Shown here piece by piece: positions 25,263 to 33,902 of a stretch of 64,000 nucleotides of DNA. Below the pieces are notes generated by a model. That model ran no database searches. It had not been told where the DNA came from and saw only the letters and a list, made by a program, of their open reading frames with translations. This DNA comes from Mucilaginibacter saanensis. GTDB taxonomy: Bacteria; Bacteroidota; Bacteroidia; Sphingobacteriales; Sphingobacteriaceae. The stretch covers positions 71,224 through 135,223 of the forward strand of contig NZ_JACHBZ010000016.1 in the NCBI RefSeq assembly GCF_014200575.1, given 5' to 3'. Each line of letters begins with the position of its first letter. The stretch's first letter is position 1. The translations under genes and the position numbers were made by a program.

Positions 25263-26405
25263 TTAACTGATTACCTGGATAATATAGGCAATAGCATCCG
25301 GCGCATGTAATGCCGCGGTTGCTTCAAGCGTTTGCGCGCCGGTTGCCGATGCCCGCGTGCGCATTTCCTGCTCATAAGCCTCAATAGCCGCCTGCGTTGT
25401 AAAAAAATCAGGATTGGTGAGGCATTTGCTTAATTCCAATGCATCCAACATGGCCATATTTACACCTTCGCCGGCAAAAGGGGGCATCAGGTGCGCGGCA
25501 TCGCCCAGCAGCGTAATATTAGGCAAGGCCTCCCATGTTTGATCCAGCGGCATACAATACTGCGGACGGGGTACAAACTCCGAACTTGCATTTTCAAACA
25601 GTTCCTGCCATACGCTATCCCAACCAGTATATTCGGTTTTAAACCAGGCTAGCACCTGTGCTTTGTCAGCAAAATCTATCCCACACTCCCTGATCCAGTT
25701 TTCGGCTGTGTTAAAGCTGGTATAAAACACCAGGCTGCCATCGCCCTTTGAACTTACAATTAGGCTTTTTTCGTCACCCATGGCAAATATTTTGCCGCCG
25801 CCCAACAATTGATGCATCTGCGGACTTGCGGTTTCTGAATGGTATACAGCTCCTTCTATAGCGGTAACCCCGGCAAAAAAGGGCTTAATGGGTGTAACAT
25901 ACGGGCGAATTTTTGAGTTTGCACCATCGGCCCCAATTACAATATCGACCATAACGGAGGTTCCATTTTTAAACTCCAGTTTCCAGGAAGCATCCTGTGG
26001 TAAAAGATTTAAAAAATGGCTATCCCAAACCACCGTGCCCGGCTGCAATGAGTTTAACAGCAAATTTTGCAGCGGCCCCCGGTCAATTTCGGGGCGGTCA
26101 AGCACGCGCTCATCACCGGTATGGTCGTCAAATACCACCCGGGCATTTTTATCCATAATGCGCAGTTTATCGGCGCCGGGGCGGTAGTTGGCATAAAAGG
26201 CCTCCATCAACCCGGCCTGGTCAAGGGCCTTTAGGCCCGACTCCTCGTGCAGATCAAGCGTGGCACCCTGCATCCGGGCATCTTTATTAATATCCCTTTC
26301 ATACACCTTTACATCGGCACCGTGCATTTGTAAAAGCCGGGCAAGTGTTAAACCGCCCGGACCCGCGCCCACTATGGCTATTTTTTTATTTTTAATACTA
26401 TCCAT
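25263..26405 (-). CDS. TetX-like FAD-dependent monooxygenase
   Basis: A 380-residue class A flavoprotein monooxygenase. The FAD Rossmann motif IVGAGPGGLTLARLL is at residues 11-25, followed by VYERD (34-38) and TLDLHEESG (49-57). The DG motif is at 160-161 (GADGANSKIR) and the GD motif at 301-312 (GDAAHLMPPFAG). The last, together with TLDLH, LLNSL and the DAL helix, is very like TetX, the tetracycline-inactivating monooxygenase of Bacteroidota. Length fits. It is cotranscribed with the TetR gene 10 nt upstream. It may hydroxylate tetracycline-like or other aromatic compounds; substrate-binding residues differ enough that resistance should not be assumed. Confidence 0.86.
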   Translation of the reverse strand: MDSIKNKKIAIVGAGPGGLTLARLLQMHGADVKVYERDINKDARMQGATLDLHEESGLKALDQAGLMEAFYANYRPGADKLRIMDKNARVVFDDHTGDERVLDRPEIDRGPLQNLLLNSLQPGTVVWDSHFLNLLPQDASWKLEFKNGTSVMVDIVIGADGANSKIRPYVTPIKPFFAGVTAIEGAVYHSETASPQMHQLLGGGKIFAMGDEKSLIVSSKGDGSLVFYTSFNTAENWIRECGIDFADKAQVLAWFKTEYTGWDSVWQELFENASSEFVPRPQYCMPLDQTWEALPNITLLGDAAHLMPPFAGEGVNMAMLDALELSKCLTNPDFFTTQAAIEAYEQEMRTRASATGAQTLEATAALHAPDAIAYIIQVIS

Positions 26406-26415
26406 TTGTTCTGTT

Positions 26416-27015
26416 TTAATTGTTCAACATTCCCCTGGTTACTATTTGGCAGCATGCCAGGATGGTTTCCTCGGTGATAATCTGTTCAGGTCTTTCCTGG
26501 TAATCAAAATATTCATTCACGAGATCAAACAGCGGCGAAAACAATAGTGCGCGGTGTATGTCATGGTGAAAATTCCTGATGGTACCTACTGCCGCGTGGC
26601 GCTCCAAAAAGCGCATAACGGGTGCAAAAAAATCGCCCTGTTTAATGTTTTTTTCATGATAGGCCTTGTGCAGCAAAGGCGATGACTTTCCGTATTTCAT
26701 GAGCGCAAAGGCATGGCGGTTATTTTTCAAATATCCGAAGCCGTTAAGCCAGAGCTTTTTTATCCCTTCGGCAAAATCCATATCAGCGTTAAAGTTTTCC
26801 AGTATTGCTTGCTCATAGGGCCCCAATACTTCTTCAACAAACAGCTTTACCAACAGGTCCTCCTTGTTGTCGTATTTGATATAAATGGTGCGCGGCGATA
26901 TATTGGCAGCCTTGGCCAGCTTTTGCATGGTTAAGTTTTCCAGGCCCTCCTCGGCTATAATCTGCAGGGCTATGCTGCGTATGGCTTCTTCTTTTTCTAA
27001 ACTCTTTGGTCGCAT
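26416..27015 (-). CDS. TetR/AcrR family transcriptional regulator
   Basis: A 199-residue repressor with the TetR N-terminal HTH: EAIRSIALQIIAEEGLENLTMQKLAKAANISPRTIYIKYDNKEDLLVKLF (about residues 9-60). The C-terminal half would bind the ligand and is not informative. It is the first gene of a two-gene unit with the TetX-like monooxygenase. It is divergent from an SDR gene, and the 194-nt gap has a 22-bp palindrome (27068-27089) suited to a TetR dimer. Autorepression and control of both units is the expected arrangement. Confidence 0.92.
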   Translation of the reverse strand: MRPKSLEKEEAIRSIALQIIAEEGLENLTMQKLAKAANISPRTIYIKYDNKEDLLVKLFVEEVLGPYEQAILENFNADMDFAEGIKKLWLNGFGYLKNNRHAFALMKYGKSSPLLHKAYHEKNIKQGDFFAPVMRFLERHAAVGTIRNFHHDIHRALLFSPLFDLVNEYFDYQERPEQIITEETILACCQIVTRGMLNN

Positions 27016-27067
27016 GTATCAATTTATTTTTCTTTTCAACAGAAAAGACTAAAACACAGTACAATAA

Positions 27068-27089
27068 TAAGTAAATGTTTATTTACTTA
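27068..27089. promoter_or_regulatory. Candidate TetR operator palindrome
   Basis: Perfect 9-bp arms TAAGTAAAT/ATTTACTTA separated by GTTT, located 53 nt upstream of the tetR start in the divergent tetR-SDR region. A half-like TTAAGTAAGTGAG stretch follows at ~27109. Dimeric TetR proteins bind such palindromes; binding here is inferred. Confidence 0.6.
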
Positions 27090-27209
27090 CAAATCTTATT
27101 TAATATGTTTAAGTAAGTGAGCGTTTTAACAAAGCAACTTGAGCTTTTCAACAAAGCCGGCGATGACAATACTACCGATCTTTGTTAAACAAAATTAAAA
27201 CATAACACA

Positions 27210-28097
27210 ATGACAAAAATTTGGTTTATAACAGGAAGCTCCCGCGGATTGGGACGCAGCCTGACCGAGGCAGTACTTGCCAAAGGCGACAAAGTGGCCG
27301 CTACCGCCCGTAACCCCGAACAACTGAAAGACCTTGCAGATCAATATCCTGATCAGTTATACCCGATGCAACTGGATGTGACTAATAAAGAGCAGATCAC
27401 AGCTGCGGTTGAAAGCACCATTAAACATTTTGGCCGTATTGATGTATTGGTAAATAACGCCGGCTTTGGCATCATAGGTGCAGCCGAGGCTTTTACCGAT
27501 GACCAGGTGCGCAGCCAACTGGAAACTAACCTGTATGCCCCTATTGAAATAACACGCGTGGTTTTACCTTACATGCGAAAACAACGTTCGGGTCATATTT
27601 TGCAGATCAGTTCGGTAGGTGGCCGGGTGGGCAACGCCGGGTTATCCATGTACCAGGCTGCTAAGTTTGGACTGAGCGGTTTTAGCGAAGCTTTAGCAAA
27701 AGAAGTATCAGCATTGAATATCCACGTAATATGTGTAGAACCCGGTGGTTTCCGTACTGATTGGGCGGGCGACTCCATGACCTACACCGAAACCATAGCG
27801 GGTTATGAATCAACCGTAGATGCCCGGATTGATTTTCTTAAGAGCGGAAAATTTGTTCCGATGGGCGATCCGGGTAAGGCAGCCAGGGTAATGATTGATA
27901 TTGTTGAACATCCTGAGCCACCGGTACACCTGGTATTGGGAAGCGAAGCCATTGCCCTGTTAAAACATGCCGATGCAGAACGCAGTGCCGAACTGGAAAA
28001 ATGGTTACCGGTAAGCACCTCTACCGACCATGACGATGCCGAGAATTTTCTGGAAACAGCAGCCGGTAAGTTATTGCTTAATACCAAGGGGCGTTAA
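27210..28097 (+). CDS. Short-chain dehydrogenase/reductase
   Basis: A 295-residue classical SDR. The cofactor motif is TGSSRGLG (residues 8-15), DVTN follows at ~56, NNAG at ~86, the catalytic Ser in ISSVGGRVG and Tyr/Lys in YQAAK. VEPGGFRTDW is the usual PG segment. The Arg in ARNPEQL favours NADP(H). The gene is divergent from tetR, so its expression may respond to the same signal as the TetX-like enzyme. The substrate is unknown. A terminator hairpin follows at 28122-28170. Confidence 0.93.
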   Translation: MTKIWFITGSSRGLGRSLTEAVLAKGDKVAATARNPEQLKDLADQYPDQLYPMQLDVTNKEQITAAVESTIKHFGRIDVLVNNAGFGIIGAAEAFTDDQVRSQLETNLYAPIEITRVVLPYMRKQRSGHILQISSVGGRVGNAGLSMYQAAKFGLSGFSEALAKEVSALNIHVICVEPGGFRTDWAGDSMTYTETIAGYESTVDARIDFLKSGKFVPMGDPGKAARVMIDIVEHPEPPVHLVLGSEAIALLKHADAERSAELEKWLPVSTSTDHDDAENFLETAAGKLLLNTKGR

Positions 28098-28121
28098 TTT
28101 GGTTCGGATATAAATTTACCG

Positions 28122-28170
28122 GCACAGCATTGTTGTATAAACTTGTACAGCAATGCTGTGCTAATTTTTT
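28122..28170 (+). terminator. Intrinsic terminator after the SDR gene
   Basis: Arms GCACAGCATTG (28122-28132) and CAATGCTGTGC (28151-28161), with inner TGTA/TACA pairing, then a T-rich TAATTTTTT. The ATG at 28130 falls in this hairpin, an argument for starting the next gene at 28184. Confidence 0.8.
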
Positions 28171-28183
28171 AAATTTGATCAAT

Positions 28184-28990
28184 ATGCTCACAAAAAATCA
28201 AATAAGCCCCCAATCGGAAATTCATTACTCCTGCTATTATACCAGGAGCCGCGGCGGCGAACAATTTATTCCGGAGCATGCATTCAGCTACCAGATATCC
28301 GGCAACCTTACCCTTACCGATGCTAATAAGGAGTATACCTCGGGCCCCGGCGATTTTCGGTTGAGCCGACGAAATCACCTGGTAAAATTCCTGAAACAGC
28401 CACCTCCGGGCGGCGAGTTTAAATCGGTATCCGTTTTTCTGGACCAGACAACACTCCGCAACTTCAGCATAGAATATGGTTACCGGGCCGAAAAAAATCA
28501 TGAGAGCGACAGCATCATCAGCCTTAAACCCAACCCGCTTTACAAAAGCTACATGGAATCGTTACTGCCTTATGAGCAAATACAGCAACCCGGTGATAAA
28601 AACCTGCTGTCACTCAAACTACGCGAAGCCATCCTGATATTATTACAAGCTAATCCCGAGTTAAAAGACGTACTATTTGACTTTAGCGAACCCGGCAAAA
28701 TTGACCTGGAAGGCTTCATGAATAAAAACTTTCACTTTAATGTGCAGCTTAAAAGGTTTGCCTATTTAACCGGGCGCAGTCTGGCCACTTTTAAACGCGA
28801 CTTTGAAAAAATATTCCACCTGACGCCCAGTCGCTGGTTACAGCACAGAAGACTGCAAGAGGCACATTACCAGATTAAAGAGGAAGGCAAAGCCCCCTCA
28901 GAAGTTTACCTGGAGCTTGGTTTTGAAGACCTGTCGCATTTTTCATTTGCGTTTAAAAAGGCATTTGGGGTGGCACCCTCCAGAATTTAA
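28184..28990 (+). CDS. AraC family transcriptional regulator (ExsA-like C-terminal domain)
   Basis: A ~268-residue regulator. The N-terminal ~150 residues are a cupin-like sensor part (FIPEHAFSYQISGNLTLTDANKEYTSGPGDF). The C-terminal two-HTH domain is clear: VQLKRFAYLTGRSLATFKRDFEKIFHLTPSRWLQHRRLQEAHYQI and APSEVYLELGFEDLSHFSFAFKKAFGVAPSRI. I choose the ATG at 28184 (MLTKNQISPQ); the upstream in-frame ATG at 28130 lies inside a terminator stem. It is followed by the DUF1348 gene in the same direction. Confidence 0.9.
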   Translation: MLTKNQISPQSEIHYSCYYTRSRGGEQFIPEHAFSYQISGNLTLTDANKEYTSGPGDFRLSRRNHLVKFLKQPPPGGEFKSVSVFLDQTTLRNFSIEYGYRAEKNHESDSIISLKPNPLYKSYMESLLPYEQIQQPGDKNLLSLKLREAILILLQANPELKDVLFDFSEPGKIDLEGFMNKNFHFNVQLKRFAYLTGRSLATFKRDFEKIFHLTPSRWLQHRRLQEAHYQIKEEGKAPSEVYLELGFEDLSHFSFAFKKAFGVAPSRI

Positions 28991-29083
28991 TTTTCAAGTG
29001 CCGTATTTTCAATATTTTATACCACTAAATCATTGAATAATACCATTTATAAATTGCGGAAGCAACTATCTTTGGTTATAATC

Positions 29084-29494
29084 ATGGAACAGAAACTCCC
29101 ACTCCCTCCGTTTAATTTTGAAACGGCCACCCAAAAGGTGCAACTGGCAGAAGATGCCTGGAACAGCAAAGATCCTGAAAGGGTATCATTGGCTTATACC
29201 ATTGACAGCGAATGGCGCAACCGCTCGCAGTTTGTAAACGGCAGACAGGAAATTGTGCAATTCCTGACGGCCAAGTGGCAAAAGGAATTTGAATATAAAC
29301 TAAAAAAGGAGTTATGGGCATTTACAGATAACCGCATAGCCGTACGTTTTGAATATGAGTACCACGATGCCACGGGCCAATGGTTTCGCGCTTACGGTAA
29401 CGAAAACTGGGAATTTAATGAGCATGGCTTAATGCAAAAAAGATTTGCCAGCATTAATGATGTGCCCATCAAAGAAGAAGACCGCAGGTTATAG
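29084..29494 (+). CDS. DUF1348 / NTF2-like protein
   Basis: A 136-residue protein typical of DUF1348: [40 protein letters not shown], then [29 protein letters not shown] and [10 protein letters not shown]. The NTF2-like cone fold is used in small enzymes and ligand-binding proteins, and the function of this family is not settled. The start is set at the ATG at 29084 ([10 protein letters not shown]), since the family normally begins near there; ATG 29033 would add 17 unrelated residues. Confidence 0.9.
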   Translation: MEQKLPLPPFNFETATQKVQLAEDAWNSKDPERVSLAYTIDSEWRNRSQFVNGRQEIVQFLTAKWQKEFEYKLKKELWAFTDNRIAVRFEYEYHDATGQWFRAYGNENWEFNEHGLMQKRFASINDVPIKEEDRRL

Positions 29495-29520
29495 GCCTAA
29501 GTATCCTCTGCCCCGGAACA

Positions 29521-29558
29521 ATCAATAAGCTATCCTGATTTTATGGCCGCTTATTGAT
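29521..29558. terminator. Possible convergent terminator
   Basis: Arms ATCAATAAGC and GCTTATTGAT surround an 18-nt loop, between the converging DUF1348 and ArsR genes. The T-run is short, so it is a weak call. Confidence 0.4.
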
Positions 29559-29752
29559 TTGGGTAAATGTGGATATAGCCGAATGGCTTAACTGAATTAT
29601 ATTGCTCTTGTTGAGTAATAAAAGCAGTGTTAGTAAAATAATGCGCAGGTACCTGTTCATTGTATTTAATTTTTCTATCAATACACGTTTTGATGGATCT
29701 ACCCTTAGTCAGTGATGAAATTTATTGCCCTTATTAATGGTGCCGAAGCCTG

Positions 29753-30442
29753 TTACGGCTTCACATCAATATTTAACAGCCTCTTAAATTCCGCTTCGCC
29801 TTTGGAGGTGAGTTGCAGGCTCCTTTTCTGATAAACTTTCCTGAACCAGCCTTCTTTTAGATAACACTGCAATAATGCCGCACCAAGGCTGCCTGCCAGG
29901 TGTGGTCTTTTCTCGGTCCAGTCGATACACTTTAAGGCCAGCGGCCTTTTTGCTGTTTGGAGCTGCCCGGTATTTATCCCAAGTGTACCAAACCAATCAA
30001 GCCCTTCGGCTGTAACTGCAAATTCCCGGGGTTGTGTGGGATGGTCTGCAATAAACCCTTTGGCTAAAAAAGCTTCGGTTACCTGTACACCAGCCTGTCC
30101 CGCCAAATGGTCATAACAGCTGCGGGCGGCCCTTACCTGTTTTTGTGTCCGGCTAAGCTCGCGGGGTGCAGAAAAAACGTTAGCCAAAGTTTCAACAGCT
30201 ACGGCTATTTCGGGGCGCGCATATACAAAGTACTTATATTTCCCTTGCTTACTTACGGTAAGTATACCGGCCTCTACCAGCTTTTTGAGGTGACTGCTGG
30301 CTGATTGCGGCGTAATATTAGCGGCCATAGCCAGTTCGCTCGCCGTTACTGGTTTACCCTCAAACAGCTCCCATATCATAGCTGCCCGGGCGGGTTCGCC
30401 AAAAAGGGTTGCCGCTTGTTTAAAACTATTTAAATTGGTCAT
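29753..30442 (-). CDS. ArsR-type winged-helix transcriptional regulator
   Basis: A ~229-residue protein. The first ~90 residues are an ArsR-like winged helix: ATLFGEPARAAMIWELFEGKPVTASELAMAANITPQSASSHLKKLVEAGILTVSKQGKYKYF. The C-terminal half (LALKCIDWTEKRPHLAGSLGAALLQCYLKEGWFRK) is an extension found in larger ArsR-like proteins; no metal-binding ELCVCD motif is present, so metal sensing is unlikely. The 30442 ATG (MTNLNSF) is preferred over 30463. It lies 56 nt after the haloperoxidase stop in the same direction, but a shared role is not evident. Confidence 0.88.
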   Translation of the reverse strand: MTNLNSFKQAATLFGEPARAAMIWELFEGKPVTASELAMAANITPQSASSHLKKLVEAGILTVSKQGKYKYFVYARPEIAVAVETLANVFSAPRELSRTQKQVRAARSCYDHLAGQAGVQVTEAFLAKGFIADHPTQPREFAVTAEGLDWFGTLGINTGQLQTAKRPLALKCIDWTEKRPHLAGSLGAALLQCYLKEGWFRKVYQKRSLQLTSKGEAEFKRLLNIDVKP

Positions 30443-30519
30443 GATGCTATCGGTTAATCCCACAGCGTAAATATACCGGGTATAAATGAGCTACACTTCG
30501 GTTTGTATTTAACTATAAC

Positions 30520-31848
30520 CTATTTTTTCATCGCCAGCTTTATGGCAACCGAGTCGCCTACAATTTTGCCGTACTCGTGCGATACGATGCAGGAGTTATG
30601 AAAATGTATGCCACCGTAAAAGCGGGCCCAGACATTCTCATCAGCAGCGGCACGAAATGATTTGTACGACCGGCTTTTGATGCCGAACTCCAGTTCAGAG
30701 GTATCGGTATAAGCCACATTATCGCCCAGGGCGCTGGTGAGGGCTTCCGCAGCCGCGGCAGATATGGTACAATGCCCGCAGGTATATTCCGGAAACGGCG
30801 GCGTTTGCAGATGCGGCCGCCACTCGGAATCAATATATTTGTTGATCACAGTTTCGGGACGGGCTGTATTGTAAATGTATTTAGCCGTCCATGATTCAAT
30901 AAAGGCATCAAATAAAGCAATGGCGGTTTTAGCATAGGCGTATACCGTTTTATTAAAATCGGCATTGGTTTGTTTGGCTCCAATACCCACGATACTTAAC
31001 CAATGCCCCGGCGGCGAAAACTTTTTAGTGATGAACTGCAGGTGGCCTGTTACATTGAGCTTGCCGGGGTTATCATCCCAAAAATCCGCCATGTGGGCCT
31101 GGTCATGGGTTAAGCTGTCACCGGCACCTTTAATGTACATCACCTCCTTATAGTATTTGCTGGCCTTATTTTTCACATCAAACGCAGGTGGCGGCGGTAC
31201 GCTGTACTCCTTGGCGTTATGCATCACCATAGTACGGATCTCGCCCCAATGGGGTTCCACCGCTTCGCCATAAAGCGGAGCCGTGGGTACCCAGCGGCCG
31301 GGCACATCGTTAATGGCAAATTTGGTGGCGCTGCGTGTTTTCAGATAGTTATCTTTTTTGCTCCAGGCCATTACAGAGCCCACAACGGCTTTGGCATAAG
31401 CCTCAGAATTGCTGATCTCATCGGCAGGCATACCGTGTGTTACCGCTATGTTATGCAGGCTGTCGGTATAATACTTCAGGCTCCCTTCCGGAAAGGTAAC
31501 TGCCTCGCCCACCTTGCAAAAGGCCAGCAGCGCAGCATATTCATAATCAATAGTTTGATCAAGGGGTGGTTTTGCAATTGTTTTTAGTCCGTTTAACTGC
31601 CCTGCCAGTGAGCTGTATTGTTTTGGAGAACCGGCAGCAATCACCTCGTAGGCGGCCACCGTTGCATAAGCATAATTGCGCGATGCTACCACCGGACTAA
31701 AGTTATTCCCCATTACCACGCGATTTAATTCATAAACCGTACGGCTATATAAGTCCGGATCATGCAGGATGACTTTGTAATCAGATTTCTTGGCGCAAGA
31801 CGTAAAAAACAATACTACAACAGCAGTAAAAACCATTAATGGCTTCAT
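30520..31848 (-). CDS. Vanadium-dependent haloperoxidase-like (PAP2 superfamily) lipoprotein
   Basis: A 442-residue lipoprotein (lipobox FFTSCAKK, Cys18). The C-terminal half holds the vanadate/phosphate-binding set of the PAP2/haloperoxidase superfamily: Lys323 with Arg330-Pro331 (KYIYNTARP), Cys-Gly-His359 in PEYTCGHCTISAA in place of the common PSGH, and Arg409...His415 in ARFYGGIHF. His415 would be the vanadate ligand. Members either oxidise halides or act as phosphatases. It is the last gene of an operon with VCBS and GH65 genes (19 nt after GH65). A surface or periplasmic oxidation step coupled to a sugar locus is unusual; the real reaction is unknown. Confidence 0.87.
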   Translation of the reverse strand: MKPLMVFTAVVVLFFTSCAKKSDYKVILHDPDLYSRTVYELNRVVMGNNFSPVVASRNYAYATVAAYEVIAAGSPKQYSSLAGQLNGLKTIAKPPLDQTIDYEYAALLAFCKVGEAVTFPEGSLKYYTDSLHNIAVTHGMPADEISNSEAYAKAVVGSVMAWSKKDNYLKTRSATKFAINDVPGRWVPTAPLYGEAVEPHWGEIRTMVMHNAKEYSVPPPPAFDVKNKASKYYKEVMYIKGAGDSLTHDQAHMADFWDDNPGKLNVTGHLQFITKKFSPPGHWLSIVGIGAKQTNADFNKTVYAYAKTAIALFDAFIESWTAKYIYNTARPETVINKYIDSEWRPHLQTPPFPEYTCGHCTISAAAAEALTSALGDNVAYTDTSELEFGIKSRSYKSFRAAADENVWARFYGGIHFHNSCIVSHEYGKIVGDSVAIKLAMKK

Positions 31849-31867
31849 AAAATTCAGTTAGCAATTA

Positions 31868-33901
31868 TCACTTAACAATGTAAGTTTTTTTATCGGGACC
31901 TACACCGGTTATTGTTAATGATTTCCAGTTTTTAGGTAATTTACTTTTAAGCTGCACAATGCCTTCGGGTGTAATATCCAACCCGCCGAAGCCCATCAGC
32001 AAACTTTGAATAATACCACCCGCGCCGGTTGCAAAATAGGGGTTTGTACCACCCTTGGTTTCGGCAATAACCCTGAACGGAGGTAGTAAATTAGGCTCGT
32101 AGGCATCCTTAAAAAAGTGATACGCTTTATCGCCATTGCCTAAGCGGGCATATAACAGGGTAAATATACCCTGGGTCATGGCGGGGGTGCCTTCATTAGG
32201 TACACGAGTTTCGTAATACTCCAGGTCTTTTTTAATCTGGGCCGGGTCTGTTATGGTTTTAAGCGGATAAGCCAGCAGGTTTACATCGGCCTGTTTAATG
32301 CCCTCGCCTTTGTATGATGCAAACTCCTTGGTTACCCCATCTGCAAATTTAAGTATGGGTATGTTTTGTTCCACCAACTGCCAGTCCGGGTCGGCGGTAA
32401 GGCCTAATATTTTTGCGGTGGCTATGGCGCTTTGCAGGTTTGCTTTTGCGGCTGCATTGGTAAAGGCGTTATTATCCACATTCTCGGCCCATTCATCAGC
32501 GGCTACCACATCCTTAATGTCATAATTGCCATCACCGTTACGTTCCACGCGGCTTGCCCAAAAATCAGCCGTGGCGGCAATTATTGGCCAGCCTTTTTCC
32601 AACAGCCATTGCTTATCCTGGGTAACGCAATAGTAATTCCAGGCGGCCAGCGCCACATCTGCGGTAATATGGTGCTCAAACGGACCACTCAGGGCCCACA
32701 CCGGGGTTTCTTCTACGCCACTATCGGCACTTTCCCAGGGATACATAGCTCCCTTGTAGCCATGCGAAAAGGCATTTTGCCTGGCAGCGGCCAATCGCTG
32801 AAAGCGGTACTCTACCAATGATTTTGCAATTTCAGGATGCAGCACCAGCAATGCGGGGTACATCCATACATCCGCATCCCAAAACACGTGCCCGTTATAA
32901 CCCAAACCCGAAAGCCCCATTGGCGACGGCGAGTAAGCGGTGCCTGCCCTTGAAAAAGAATACAAATGATATAACATACTATGTACGTCCTGCTGCGCCT
33001 GTGCATCGCCCTCAATTTTTATATCACTTTTCCACAGTTCGTCCCAGGCTTTTTCATGGTATTGTATCAGCCGTGTACGGCCCTCCAGTTTAGCAAACAT
33101 GGTGAGGCGCTCGGCCTGGTTCAGCGGGTCGGCATCATGTGCCGAGGTAATGGACGAACCTGCAAGCGCATACTGATAGGTTTGCCCGGCCGCAATACTC
33201 TTGCTAAATTTCATGAGGTGCATGTTATTGTCCCACATTTCGTGAATCACGCGCGGCTCCTGCCCATGTTGCTCATTAAACAAAAAGGTATTGGATGCAC
33301 AAAGCTGCAGTTTCCCGGTCGGGCTTTTAGCAGTTGAGGTAAGCAAACTAATGGTTACATGCGGCCTGTCAATTTCATTATAGTAGTTCTGTACATCTTT
33401 TAAGGCATCAGGCGCTTCCATTACACTTGCCGCGGTAACATTAATGGCTTTTTTTGCAGTAATGCTAATGTCCATTAAAACGGTGAAAGGCAGCTGGCGT
33501 AAGGAGTAATAGATGTATTTGACAGATGCGGCATCGCCATAATCAAACGTGGTGGTAAATGCGGCATGCTGCATATCCAGTTCCTGCTTAAAGTTGCTGA
33601 TATTTTTGGCATCAATACGCTTGCCGTTTATCTCCAGGTACATGTTAAGCAGGTTAAAGCTATTCAGGAAATTGCTCACCCTACCCCTGCCATACAGATC
33701 ATAAGCACCTGCAAGTACTACATTTTTCACCTTAAATGGTTCCGGTGCCGATACAATGCCGATCATGCCGTTAGCCACCGTGATACCATAGTAGTTAGCC
33801 GGATCAATTTTATCGGCCTTTATCTGCCACGCATCCTGCGCCTGTATAGTAGTACTGCCTAATAAACCAACTGCAATCAGTAACCCGTATATTTTATTCA
33901 T
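31868..33901 (-). CDS. Secreted GH65 family glycoside hydrolase/phosphorylase
   Basis: GH65 enzymes act on alpha-glucosides such as trehalose, maltose, kojibiose or glucosyl-galactose by hydrolysis or phosphorolysis. The protein has a Sec signal (STTIQAQ), an N-terminal beta-sandwich, and an (alpha/alpha)6 barrel with GHVFWDADVWMYPAL (338-351), GYKGAMYPWESADSG (381-395) and VAADEWAENVDNNAFTNAA around Glu470, the expected general acid. The PWESADSG...E region is closer to PGGHG/trehalase-like hydrolases than to cytoplasmic phosphorylases, and export also argues for hydrolysis. The start is 1 nt from the VCBS gene stop. With the nearby GH37 enzyme, trehalose or a related disaccharide is a good guess. 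Confidence 0.9.
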   Translation of the reverse strand: MNKIYGLLIAVGLLGSTTIQAQDAWQIKADKIDPANYYGITVANGMIGIVSAPEPFKVKNVVLAGAYDLYGRGRVSNFLNSFNLLNMYLEINGKRIDAKNISNFKQELDMQHAAFTTTFDYGDAASVKYIYYSLRQLPFTVLMDISITAKKAINVTAASVMEAPDALKDVQNYYNEIDRPHVTISLLTSTAKSPTGKLQLCASNTFLFNEQHGQEPRVIHEMWDNNMHLMKFSKSIAAGQTYQYALAGSSITSAHDADPLNQAERLTMFAKLEGRTRLIQYHEKAWDELWKSDIKIEGDAQAQQDVHSMLYHLYSFSRAGTAYSPSPMGLSGLGYNGHVFWDADVWMYPALLVLHPEIAKSLVEYRFQRLAAARQNAFSHGYKGAMYPWESADSGVEETPVWALSGPFEHHITADVALAAWNYYCVTQDKQWLLEKGWPIIAATADFWASRVERNGDGNYDIKDVVAADEWAENVDNNAFTNAAAKANLQSAIATAKILGLTADPDWQLVEQNIPILKFADGVTKEFASYKGEGIKQADVNLLAYPLKTITDPAQIKKDLEYYETRVPNEGTPAMTQGIFTLLYARLGNGDKAYHFFKDAYEPNLLPPFRVIAETKGGTNPYFATGAGGIIQSLLMGFGGLDITPEGIVQLKSKLPKNWKSLTITGVGPDKKTYIVK

Positions 33902-33902
33902 A

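Noticed and set aside
25263..26405. Calling the monooxygenase a true tetracycline-resistance gene tetX
   Set aside because: Motif similarity is strong but the substrate-binding residues and overall identity do not establish tetracycline degradation.
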